11,893 bases of DNA from Candidatus Nanohaloarchaea archaeon (lineage in GTDB: Archaea; EX4484-52; GLR71). Position 1 is the stretch's first letter, and the number at the start of each line of letters is the position of its first letter. Position numbers and translations under genes: made by a program. The stretch covers positions 1 to 11,893 of the forward strand of contig DAOVVY010000014.1 in NCBI GenBank assembly GCA_030636885.1. Reading direction: 5' to 3'. Of the stretch, positions 1-5,284 are shown piece by piece. The notes under the pieces are model-generated. The model saw only the letters and a list, made by a program, of their open reading frames with translations. It was not told where the DNA came from and searched no databases.

Positions 1-831
1 ACCAGATGGATGTTCCGTGAGCTTGAGAAACATTCGTCAACGCGCATCAAGACTGTATACATCAATTGCTGGAAACGGTCGACAAGTCATGCCATACTTA
101 TTGAGATACTTCTTAGTCTTGGCACATATCTAAATCATAAACAACCCACTAATGAACTTATCGCGCTTCTTGAGAAACATTGCGAGAAACATTCCCTGTC
201 GCTGATTGTCGCACTGGATGAGGTGGATCAGTTAAATGATGATGAGTTACTTTACACACTTTCACGGGGAAAGTTCGGGCTGGTGCTGATATCAAATGAT
301 GCTTACGCGTTCATCGATACGGATTCAAGGATTAAGTCATCGCTTAATTTGAGAAGTATTGAGTTTCCTAAATACAAGCCGGCAGACATTGCGGAAATCA
401 TCAGGTTGCGGGCAGACACTGCACTTATCCCGGGTGCAATCGATGATGAACTTATATCAGTTATGGCGCACAAGGCTAAAGGTGATGCTCGGGTGGCAAT
501 TGATATGCTCAAAAGAGCGGCACTTGTAGCTGAGGAGCGAGGTAAAACAAGGGTTGAGATTGATGATGTCCTTAAGTCTGTGGGTGAGGAACAGTTTCTT
601 AGGCGAGACCGGATACTGCCCAAATTAAATAATGATCAGAGGATTCTTTTTGATGTTGTTGAGAGCGCGGGTGACATTTCGTCGTCTGAGTTGTATGATA
701 AATATTGTGCTGTCGCAACTGAGCCTATCAAGGAGAGGACTTACAGGAAGTATATGGAGTCTCTTGTTAAACAGAAAGTTATCGATGCCGAAGGCGAGGG
801 GCGTTGGAGAAAGTATAAGATTTGTGTTTAA
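1..831 (+). CDS. cdc6: Orc1/Cdc6 replication initiator, 5'-truncated by window edge
   Basis: Origin-recognition and helicase-loading AAA+ ATPase of archaeal replication. The frame is open to the left edge (T-R-W before the first Met at nt 10), so that Met is internal; the Walker A region lies outside the window. Numbering from that Met, I see Walker B (LIVALDEVDQL, D70/E71), sensor 1 (LVLISND, N96), the IEFPKY segment where the ISM insert leads to the lid, a sensor 2-like GDARVAID (R161), and a C-terminal winged helix from about residue 205 to 270 (QRILFDVV...RTYRKYMESL...GRWRKYKI). About 276 residues are present of a family that is usually near 380-420. It converges on the AlbA_2 gene with only 30 bp between stops. 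Origins often lie beside cdc6, but usually upstream, which is not in this window; I see no ORB-like repeat here. Assignment is firm. Confidence 0.95.
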   Translation, partial: TRWMFRELEKHSSTRIKTVYINCWKRSTSHAILIEILLSLGTYLNHKQPTNELIALLEKHCEKHSLSLIVALDEVDQLNDDELLYTLSRGKFGLVLISNDAYAFIDTDSRIKSSLNLRSIEFPKYKPADIAEIIRLRADTALIPGAIDDELISVMAHKAKGDARVAIDMLKRAALVAEERGKTRVEIDDVLKSVGEEQFLRRDRILPKLNNDQRILFDVVESAGDISSSELYDKYCAVATEPIKERTYRKYMESLVKQKVIDAEGEGRWRKYKICV

Positions 832-861
832 GGATTGTATAATTTAAAAAATAAATTTATT

Positions 862-2187
862 TCATTTTAAGACTTCCCAGTGCCCGCCTTTGTCGGGACC
901 TACGCGCTTTAATTTGCCTTTTTCTTTTAATGTGCTTATATTTCGCATTATTGTTGTCCTGTGAGTATTTAATCTTAAGCTTAATTCGTCATAAGTTACT
1001 TGACTATTGTTTTTTATTTCAAATAATAACGATTTTTGTAATACGGTTATTTTTACAGGTGCATTTACAGGTGCATTTACAGGTGCACCTAAAAGAACAT
1101 TACGTTTTATAATGACCCTGAACCAATTAGCACTTATTTCAAATTCAATTTTGTCCCTTAATAGATCTTTAACCCTACTGATACCAGAACCAACTCGCTC
1201 AACAAAACGGAGTCGATGAACCATATCTACAAGTAAAGGATTTCTTGAAAGACTGGTTTTTCCAAAATCATTAATGTTAAATAATAAACTACCCGGATTT
1301 GAAATCTCAATACGGTCTGGATATATTTCTAAAAGTATACGACCTTCTGAAAAATAATCCCTGTGTGTCATTGCATTTATTATAAGTTCGCGCAAAACTT
1401 CCTCGGGTATCTCTTGTTTTTCTTCACGCTCTATTGTTTTAATTATATATTCAGTTCTAAGATTTCTTAGCGCAAAAATAACAGCATTATTAAAATTTGA
1501 AACAAAACCACTGTCAAAATCAGCAGAATCAATTATTTTTGTCTTTGTTGTAGTTTCATAAAGAACACAACTTATGATTGAATTCAAAAAGAATTTTGAG
1601 ATATTATGAGAGAATAACAATACTGCAGCATTATTTATTTTTCCATCAGTTATTAAACCTAAATTATTTAGAATATGATATTTTGGTAAATTACTATCAA
1701 TTCTTGCTTTGATAATAAAGTATTTGAATGCTTTATCGTCAAAATCAGATTTAAAAACAAAGTCAATATTTGCTTTGCAATCAAAGCGAATAATATTCTC
1801 TTTCTGGAAAAATGCTCTGATTTCATCACGTTTTAACTGCTGTGAATTAGAACCAATCCTTAAATAAAAATGACCATTCACCGCATAAGGTTTTTCCTTA
1901 CCTTCAGAGACATAAACAATTACTATATCAGAAACTTGTTCAACCATAACATTAAAAGACGGATCCATGTTCCGTACTATGTTCTGTATCTTTGAAGAGT
2001 CGGTGTTATTTAATCTATAACCTTTTATAGAACCATTGTCTTTTACGCCTAATAATATAGTCCCACCAGATGCATTAGCAAATGCACAAATCTCTTTACC
2101 TATTGAACTGTTCAAACTTTCCTTAAACTCAAGAGTATAACCTTCTCCGGTTTTTATCAGTTCAAGTAAATCATCTTTAGAGTGCAT
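862..2187 (-). CDS. AlbA_2/RecG-like ATPase-fold putative transcriptional regulator
   Basis: Protein of 441 aa in the family often misnamed 'ATP-dependent DNA helicase RecG'; no helicase motifs are present. The N-terminal AlbA_2 (Schlafen-like) domain covers about residues 5-125 (LEFKESLN, EICAFANASGGTILLGV, FYLRIGSNSQ). A GHKL/HATPase_c_4 domain covers about 255-365 (ELIINAMTHRDY, DRIEISNPGSL, FVERVGSGISRVKDLL). A linker of repeated VNAP follows, then a winged helix (VTYDELSLRLNTHRTTIMRNI) ending in GHWEVLK. Such proteins are thought to act as regulators, some in defence or mobile contexts; the regulated gene is unknown. The base composition is visibly more AT-rich than argS or the micro-operon, suggesting transfer. 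The start ATG at 2185-2187 has no SD and lies about 28 nt from a TATA-like box, so the transcript is probably leaderless. Confidence 0.88.
   Translation of the reverse strand: MHSKDDLLELIKTGEGYTLEFKESLNSSIGKEICAFANASGGTILLGVKDNGSIKGYRLNNTDSSKIQNIVRNMDPSFNVMVEQVSDIVIVYVSEGKEKPYAVNGHFYLRIGSNSQQLKRDEIRAFFQKENIIRFDCKANIDFVFKSDFDDKAFKYFIIKARIDSNLPKYHILNNLGLITDGKINNAAVLLFSHNISKFFLNSIISCVLYETTTKTKIIDSADFDSGFVSNFNNAVIFALRNLRTEYIIKTIEREEKQEIPEEVLRELIINAMTHRDYFSEGRILLEIYPDRIEISNPGSLLFNINDFGKTSLSRNPLLVDMVHRLRFVERVGSGISRVKDLLRDKIEFEISANWFRVIIKRNVLLGAPVNAPVNAPVKITVLQKSLLFEIKNNSQVTYDELSLRLNTHRTTIMRNISTLKEKGKLKRVGPDKGGHWEVLK
1052..1087. repeat. Three perfect 12-bp tandem repeats (in-frame linker)
   Basis: The unit tttacaggtgca occurs three times head to tail without mismatch inside the AlbA_2/RecG-like gene. 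Read on the minus strand it encodes the VNAP-type repeat GAPVNAPVNAPVK between the ATPase-like domain and the C-terminal winged helix. Twelve bases is four codons, so slippage changes linker length without breaking the frame. Short tandem linkers of this kind recur in this protein family. Confidence 0.93.
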
Positions 2188-2210
2188 AACTGATTATTGG
2201 TTTTGCTTGA

Positions 2211-2219
2211 TACATAATA
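2211..2219 (-). promoter_or_regulatory. TATA-like box of the AlbA_2/RecG-like gene
   Basis: On the minus strand this reads tattatgta, centred about 28 nt upstream of the ATG. That spacing predicts transcription starting at or next to the start codon. The inverted repeat at 2224-2244 lies directly upstream, at or next to the BRE position. Confidence 0.45.
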
Positions 2220-2223
2220 CTTG

Positions 2224-2244
2224 GTCACCACCTAGGGTGGTAAC
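2224..2244. promoter_or_regulatory. Near-palindromic inverted repeat, candidate operator
   Basis: Perfect 6-bp arms accacc (2227-2232) and ggtggt (2236-2241) flank tag; outer gt (2224-2225) and ac (2243-2244) also match, with one mismatched pair between. It is GC-rich within an AT-rich spacer between two divergent genes. It sits directly upstream of the putative TATA box of the AlbA_2 gene and about 40 bp before the SdpI promoter region. Autoregulation by the adjacent winged-helix protein is an inference. Confidence 0.5.
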
Positions 2245-2283
2245 TTTAGGGGGATTAAGCTGGTTGTAAAAATATAATTGGAG

Positions 2284-2295
2284 TTTAATTATTTA
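2284..2295 (+). promoter_or_regulatory. TATA-like box of the SdpI-family gene
   Basis: The sequence tttaattattta lies 24-35 nt before the ATG at 2319. There is no SD-like purine run before the ATG, which agrees with a leaderless or nearly leaderless mRNA. Confidence 0.4.
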
Positions 2296-2318
2296 ACCAT
2301 CAAAATACAATTAGATCT

Positions 2319-2960
2319 ATGGAACGACGGGAATATGTCATATTGGTGATCATTGCATTCATGTTTTTCTTTAGCGCGTACCTGTACCCAGCAATGCCTG
2401 AGACCATGGCGACGCATTGGGATGCGGACGGCAACGTTAATGGGTACAGTTCACGGACTGTCGGTGTGTTTCTGATACCGGCACTTACTGTCGGCATATA
2501 TCTATTGTTCAAGGCAATACCGCACATCGCCGTATACAAAAAAAATATAGAATCATTCAAAGAGTATTACTTTTATCTTATTTTAGGTGTTGTCATATTC
2601 CTTTCTGCAGTGCAGGGAGCGTCACTTGCCGCAAACTTGGGCTATCAGTTCAATATGACTTACATAATTATGCCACTTATGGGCATATTTCTTTTCGGAA
2701 TCGGTACAATATTGGAAAAGACAAAACGAAATTTCTTTATAGGCATAAGGACACCTTGGACATTGTCAAGTGATACCGTGTGGGACAAGACGCATCGTCT
2801 TGGCGGTAAAGTATTCAAGATAATCGGTGTGCTTGCACTGGTCAGCATGATTGTCCCTGGAAGCCTGTTATTTTTCATAATAGCTGTCTTTATAGGGATA
2901 ATGTATCTTGTTGTTTATTCTTATGTTGAATTTCAAAAAGAGGAAAAGGATAAGAGATAA
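2319..2960 (+). CDS. SdpI-family membrane protein (DUF1648)
   Basis: Integral membrane protein of 213 aa. The N-terminal DUF1648 signature is clear: a first membrane helix (residues 6-22), then P-E-T-M-A-T-H-W-D-A-D-G-N-V-N-G-Y at 27-43 and a second helix from about 48 to 66. Further hydrophobic segments are at about 86-106, 113-131 and 166-203. The SdpI C-terminal motif is present: FFIGIRTPWTLSSDTVW (139-155) followed by KTHRLGGKVF. In Bacillus, SdpI confers immunity to the SdpC toxin and signals to the repressor SdpR. No toxin or SdpR-like gene is adjacent here, so only the family, not the immunity role, is supported. It is divergent from the AlbA_2 regulator across 131 bp. Confidence 0.9.
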   Translation: MERREYVILVIIAFMFFFSAYLYPAMPETMATHWDADGNVNGYSSRTVGVFLIPALTVGIYLLFKAIPHIAVYKKNIESFKEYYFYLILGVVIFLSAVQGASLAANLGYQFNMTYIIMPLMGIFLFGIGTILEKTKRNFFIGIRTPWTLSSDTVWDKTHRLGGKVFKIIGVLALVSMIVPGSLLFFIIAVFIGIMYLVVYSYVEFQKEEKDKR

Positions 2961-2997
2961 GAATTAAATAGTATTTAGACAGTTGAGGTGAAATTAA

Positions 2998-3013
2998 ACA
3001 CAAAAATAAAAGT
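2998..3013 (-). terminator. T-rich candidate terminator of the 187-aa gene
   Basis: On the minus strand, shortly after the stop codon at 3031, the sequence is cttttatttttgtgtt, a U-rich stretch of the kind that ends archaeal transcripts. No hairpin is needed or seen. Confidence 0.4.
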
Positions 3014-3030
3014 TTAACTATTTTTGACGT

Positions 3031-3594
3031 TTATAACTGGACTAATTTTAATATTTTGTTCTTGTATCTAGAACTAATATCAGCTATTGTATTTGAATAT
3101 CTAAACATAATAGAGTAATCACTAGATATGCAATTCATAGGCAAAGACGAATGAGATGCTGTTGATTCATCAGGGAAGACCAGGATATGATAATGAATTT
3201 CATGTGCAGGAAAATGGGTACCCTCAGTCAATAATTCTGGATACTCATCTATTTTCATGAGGCAAGGCAACGTCATGAAACTGTTACATCTTATAGGGAT
3301 GTATTTATGTAGGTGTGTCTCAAAAATTTCTGACCTATTGAATTCAAAAGAAGAATCTAAAAGTGGGACAAGGTTCTTTTCGACAAAATCGTTAAGTTTT
3401 TCAGAATCATATATCGGTTCTTTGGGATATACCAAAAAAGCACCTATAGTTTTTACTACATACAATTGAGAGGGGTCAAATAATGGTGATATTTCTATTT
3501 TTGTCTTAAGGTTTATCTCACTGCAACCATCTAGTTGCGAGGTTATACCTTGGTAAACTTCATCATTACTTGAAAGTCCCTCATCATTAGACAT
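3031..3594 (-). CDS. Hypothetical protein, 187 aa, AT-rich
   Basis: I do not recognise this family. The predicted protein is soluble, with no signal peptide or membrane helix. The first 16 residues hold a repeated S-N-D-E (residues 2-5 and 9-12). The central part has short alternating hydrophobic strands (YVVKTIGAFLVYP, HYHILVFPDES) with a cluster H-F-P-A-H-E-I-H-Y-H that could bind metal, though this is only a composition argument. The start is supported by a TATA box on the minus strand 26-27 nt upstream (3617-3624), so the mRNA is probably leaderless. Composition is AT-rich, like the AlbA_2 and secreted-protein genes and unlike the core genes, suggesting a recent or fast-evolving gene. It stands alone, convergent with SdpI and divergent from the YdjM-like gene. 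Confidence 0.72.
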   Translation of the reverse strand: MSNDEGLSSNDEVYQGITSQLDGCSEINLKTKIEISPLFDPSQLYVVKTIGAFLVYPKEPIYDSEKLNDFVEKNLVPLLDSSFEFNRSEIFETHLHKYIPIRCNSFMTLPCLMKIDEYPELLTEGTHFPAHEIHYHILVFPDESTASHSSLPMNCISSDYSIMFRYSNTIADISSRYKNKILKLVQL

Positions 3595-3616
3595 GTTTTT
3601 AGTTCTGTGTGAAAGG

Positions 3617-3624
3617 TTATAAAT
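3617..3624 (-). promoter_or_regulatory. TATA box of the 187-aa hypothetical gene
   Basis: On the minus strand it reads atttataa, preceded by the purine-rich gcaaaag (possible BRE). Its centre is 26-27 nt from the A of the ATG, the spacing expected for a leaderless transcript. Confidence 0.6.
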
Positions 3625-3658
3625 CTTTTGCAGAATTCATCACTTAAGACCAATTAAA

Positions 3659-3738
3659 ATCATTGAGTTCTTGAAATCTATTGAGCTTTGACATTTATGA
3701 TAACTATAAAAACAATCAAGACAAGATTATCTATTGAG
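3659..3738 (+). repeat. Three short direct repeats atc(t)attgag upstream of the YdjM-like gene
   Basis: The word atctattgag occurs at 3676-3685 and 3729-3738, with a shorter variant atcattgag at 3659-3667. The last copy runs into the SD site (gagtgat, 3736-3742). They flank the TATA-like ctataaaaa (3704-3712) and might be regulator sites or chance in AT-rich DNA. Confidence 0.35.
3704..3712 (+). promoter_or_regulatory. TATA-like box of the YdjM-like hydrolase gene
   Basis: The sequence ctataaaaa predicts a start of transcription near 3734, giving a leader of about 14 nt. That leader contains the SD-like gagtgat (3736-3742), five bases before the ATG. Confidence 0.5.
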
Positions 3739-3747
3739 TGATACGAT

Positions 3748-4266
3748 ATGCCTTACGCAGTCACACATGTACTTACAGCAATAATTGCATCAGACCTTAT
3801 CAGGGACTATTCTAGAAGATATGGAAAGTATTTTACATTATATACTGTCTTTCTTGCCGGTGTCGGCGGACTGTTGCCTGACATTGACCTACCGATCATG
3901 TGGATGCTCTCATTTCTTGGTTTTGGTGAAGGTATTATCAACCATGGTATCATAACACATACACCATTTTTTGCGATTCTATTTCTGATACCAGCACTGT
4001 ATCTGCTGAAAAAAGGAAAAGTTGATCATGCAATGCATTTTGGTGCGCTGGCTTTCGGTATACTTACACATATCATATTAGATTTTGTATTGGGCGGTGG
4101 CGCAAGTGAGGGAGTGATGTTCTTTTTCCCTGTAATTCTTGACGCGTACAAGCTTCATCTCCTTAAAGGTCTTAGTTTCGGATGGGCAGCAGGACTTGAT
4201 GCGATACTGCTTCTTCTATGGCTTTATCATGAAGAGGTAAAGCATAAGATTAAGGATTTTATCTGA
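3748..4266 (+). CDS. YdjM/LexA-binding-type membrane metal-dependent hydrolase
   Basis: Membrane protein of 172 aa from the family of putative inner-membrane metal-dependent hydrolases (PF04307, YdjM-like). Family motifs seen in order are M-P-Y-A-V-T-H at the N-terminus, GGLLPDIDLP at about 46-55, H-G-I-I-T-H-T-P at 66-73 and G-I-L-T-H-I-I-L-D-F at 103-112; the His and Asp residues are the presumed metal ligands. Hydrophobic segments lie at about 30-45, 55-62, 72-88, 95-115, 121-130 and 143-160. The substrate is unknown; membrane lipid or phospho-substrates are often suggested for relatives. The ATG is supported by the SD gagtgat at five bases. It stands alone and is followed by a pyrimidine-rich stretch (ttatttctt, ctttttct) before the next transcription unit. 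Confidence 0.85.
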   Translation: MPYAVTHVLTAIIASDLIRDYSRRYGKYFTLYTVFLAGVGGLLPDIDLPIMWMLSFLGFGEGIINHGIITHTPFFAILFLIPALYLLKKGKVDHAMHFGALAFGILTHIILDFVLGGGASEGVMFFFPVILDAYKLHLLKGLSFGWAAGLDAILLLLWLYHEEVKHKIKDFI

Positions 4267-4304
4267 TTTCTAGACTGTTATTTCTTACACATTTCTACTT
4301 TTTC

Positions 4305-4325
4305 TACCGGCATACCGGCACGGTA
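4305..4325. repeat. Tandem taccggca repeat with a small inverted repeat
   Basis: The octamer taccggca is repeated head to tail (4305-4312 and 4313-4320), and the second copy forms a 5-bp inverted repeat with cggta (4321-4325). This GC-rich patch lies 15 bp upstream of the putative TATA box of the micro-operon, a natural position for an activator or repressor site. The same ccggca word recurs in the hairpin after the operon (5015-5039). Confidence 0.45.
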
Positions 4326-4339
4326 CGCTCCCACAAGAC

Positions 4340-4347
4340 TATTTAAA
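4340..4347 (+). promoter_or_regulatory. TATA box of the three-gene micro-operon
   Basis: The sequence tatttaaa, preceded by cacaagac, predicts transcription from about 4370. That would leave a leader of roughly 105 nt before the first small gene, in contrast to the short or absent leaders elsewhere in the window. Confidence 0.5.
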
Positions 4348-4369
4348 GGGGACGTTCAAGTTATCTTTA

Positions 4370-4474
4370 CCTCTCCTAATCCAGGGGGATAATTACCGGT
4401 GAACTTCAAAGGCTTGAGGATTATACCTTAGAGGCTTCAGAAGGCACCAAATTATGTTTAAAAGGTGATATGAT
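4370..4474 (+). promoter_or_regulatory. Long structured mRNA leader of the micro-operon
   Basis: No normal gene fits here. Two mutually exclusive pairings can be drawn by hand. One is a local hairpin of tctcct (4372-4377) with ggggga (4384-4389), with two G-T pairs. The other is a long-range helix: cctct (4370-4374) with agagg (4430-4434), and taatcc (4377-4382) with ggatta (4418-4423). The left arm starts at the predicted transcript start. The segment acctctcct (4369-4377) also resembles an anti-SD and can pair with the aggaga of the second gene's SD. No known riboswitch class was recognised; regulatory function is inference. Confidence 0.4.
4399..4431 (+). CDS. Possible 10-codon leader peptide (GTG start)
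   Basis: A GTG codon eight bases after the SD-like agggggat (4383-4390) opens the short frame M-N-F-K-G-L-R-I-I-P followed by TAG. The SD would be exposed or hidden by the alternative leader pairings. No run of a single amino acid suggests classical attenuation. It may be chance; RNA-seq or ribosome footprints would decide. Confidence 0.22.
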   Translation: MNFKGLRIIP

Positions 4475-4603
4475 ATGAACAGTGAAACAATGTCGATAAT
4501 ACGGAACAGGTACGGAAACAACTTCGATAAGGGTTGGAACGGTATGTCTGCCCATAGAAGGCACAGATTTGAGAACAGGGCAAAAGATATATGGTGCTTT
4601 TAG
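4475..4603 (+). CDS. Micro-operon ORF1, 42-aa unknown basic protein
   Basis: This frame is too short for most gene finders, but it is well supported as a gene. An SD aggtgat (4463-4469) lies five bases before the ATG, and its TAG is followed within 15 bases by the SD and ATG of the next small gene. The protein is basic and rich in Arg, His and Asn (for example M-S-A-H-R-R-H-R-F-E-N-R-A-K), with three aromatic positions near the C-terminal D-I-W-C-F. It has no membrane helix or signal peptide. I do not recognise it. Its composition suits nucleic-acid binding, but that is an inference only. It is the first of three small genes transcribed together. Confidence 0.6.
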   Translation: MNSETMSIIRNRYGNNFDKGWNGMSAHRRHRFENRAKDIWCF

Positions 4604-4618
4604 GAAGGAGATGATAAT

Positions 4619-4879
4619 ATGTCAAAGACTACAGTTAAGATGTATATGATCAAACAGGAATTGCGACGGGCAGGGCTCCCGACAAGAGGTGTACTTGCAC
4701 AGGAATTCAAGAATATGAATTTTGAGCAGGAAAAGAAATGGCATCAGATTAAGACAAAAGCTCATAAACGGACTGAAGAACTTGCTAAAGCTTTCCCTTT
4801 CGCGTTCGGCGAATATAAAAAGTCACAGTATGACGCGGAATTCATAAACAGATTCTCAAGAAAGGAGGTGATGTCATGA
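4619..4879 (+). CDS. Micro-operon ORF2, 86-aa unknown basic helical protein
   Basis: A nearly perfect SD, aaggagatgat (4605-4615), lies three bases before the ATG. The protein is mostly charged and basic and looks largely helical: an N-terminal stretch M-S-K-T-T-V-K-M-Y-M-I-K-Q-E-L-R-R, then K-N-M-N-F-E-Q-E-K-K-W-H-Q-I-K-T-K-A-H-K, then A-F-P-F-A-F-G-E-Y-K-K. It has no cysteine pairs, membrane helix or signal peptide. I do not recognise a family. Its 3' end contains the SD of ORF3 and its stop overlaps the ORF3 start (ATGA), which indicates translational coupling. GC content resembles the core genes rather than the AT-rich orphan genes. Confidence 0.72.
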   Translation: MSKTTVKMYMIKQELRRAGLPTRGVLAQEFKNMNFEQEKKWHQIKTKAHKRTEELAKAFPFAFGEYKKSQYDAEFINRFSRKEVMS

Positions 4880-4983
4880 ATGGGTACAGTGGTGACCTTG
4901 TCACTAAATGGACTGATCTCCTTAAACAGAAACACAAACAACAGCAGATTGCACATGTAATGGCTCTTGCATGGCTTGATTAA
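4876..4983 (+). CDS. Micro-operon ORF3, 35-aa unknown peptide, coupled to ORF2
   Basis: The start overlaps the ORF2 stop as ATGA. The SD (aggaggtgat, 4863-4872) is a full ten-base complement of the usual archaeal 16S rRNA 3' end and lies three bases before the ATG, the strongest SD in the window. The peptide begins M-N-G-Y-S-G-D-L-V-T-K-W, has a basic Lys/Gln-rich middle (K-Q-K-H-K-Q-Q-Q) and ends A-H-V-M-A-L-A-W-L-D, which could form a short amphipathic helix. It is too small to assign. The SD strength and coupling argue that it is really translated. Confidence 0.62.
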   Translation: MNGYSGDLVTKWTDLLKQKHKQQQIAHVMALAWLD

Positions 4984-5014
4984 ATTTTATTTTCATCTAA
5001 TCCCCCCTTAATAT

Positions 5015-5039
5015 GCCGGCAGGTATCTTGTCTGCCGGC
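5015..5039. terminator. GC-rich perfect hairpin between convergent genes
   Basis: An 8-bp perfect stem, gccggcag (5015-5022) with ctgccggc (5032-5039), encloses a 9-nt loop. It lies in the 73-bp gap between the stop of ORF3 and the stop of the convergent zinc-ribbon gene, so it may end or stabilise transcripts from both sides. It lacks a following T-run on either strand, which is atypical for a terminator. A protein-binding palindrome is an alternative. Confidence 0.5.
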
Positions 5040-5056
5040 TGCTAGTTCTTTAGGAA

Positions 5057-5239
5057 TTATCTGACATAAGTTGATGCTGTCTCTTTGCGACCGCATTTTT
5101 CGCATTCGTAGTCCACCTTGAAACGGATTTCGTCAATCGTGTTTGCAGTCACGACCACGTCTTTCTGCAATTCTACATCTTTCTCATTCCAGGAATGACC
5201 ACATCTGCACTTTATGAAAATATTTGCTTCATCTGACAT
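5057..5239 (-). CDS. Small zinc-ribbon protein, 60 aa
   Basis: The start is ATG at 5237-5239, because ggtgat lies five bases upstream; a TTG four codons further out would include this SD in the coding region. The protein carries C-R-C-G-H (C11, C13, H15) and C-E-K-C-G (C46, C49), a split zinc-binding pattern like a small zinc ribbon, with a beta-rich middle (VVVTANTIDEIRFKVDY). Such single ribbons bind nucleic acid or protein, but the partner is unknown. It is divergent from the C/D sRNA, and the TATA boxes of the two lie side by side. It could equally be a rubredoxin-like or DUF-type ribbon; I do not recognise a named family. Confidence 0.75.
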   Translation of the reverse strand: MSDEANIFIKCRCGHSWNEKDVELQKDVVVTANTIDEIRFKVDYECEKCGRKETASTYVR

Positions 5240-5252
5240 AAAAATCACCAAT

Positions 5253-5262
5253 TATATTTAAA
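5253..5262 (+). promoter_or_regulatory. TATA box of the box C/D sRNA
   Basis: The A/T-only run around tatatttaaa is centred about 26 nt before the first base of the sRNA terminal stem at 5284, the expected archaeal promoter spacing. It overlaps the leader of the divergent zinc-ribbon gene. Confidence 0.55.
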
Positions 5263-5275
5263 ATTATCTCTTGAA

Positions 5276-5284
5276 GTATATAAG
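5276..5284 (-). promoter_or_regulatory. TATA box of the zinc-ribbon gene
   Basis: On the minus strand it reads cttatatac, predicting a transcript start near 5254 and a leader of about 15 nt that contains the ggtgat SD. It abuts the first base of the divergent C/D sRNA, so the two promoters interleave. Confidence 0.5.

Noticed and set aside
230..300. tgatga words with a later ctga inside cdc6
   Set aside because: They are codons of a conserved D-D-E stretch; spacing and terminal stem do not fit a C/D sRNA.
832..861. Replication origin (ORB-like repeats) beside cdc6
   Set aside because: The 30-bp gap holds no G-rich ORB-type repeat; an origin, if adjacent, would probably be upstream of the window.
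3540..3600. Two atgatga words on the minus strand that resemble C and C' boxes
   Set aside because: They lie in the 5' end of the 187-aa gene and encode the repeated S-N-D-E; no ctga D boxes follow at guide distance.
4380..4478. An open frame that reaches into ORF1 of the micro-operon
   Set aside because: It has no ATG, GTG or TTG start in a usable position and overlaps the SD of ORF1.
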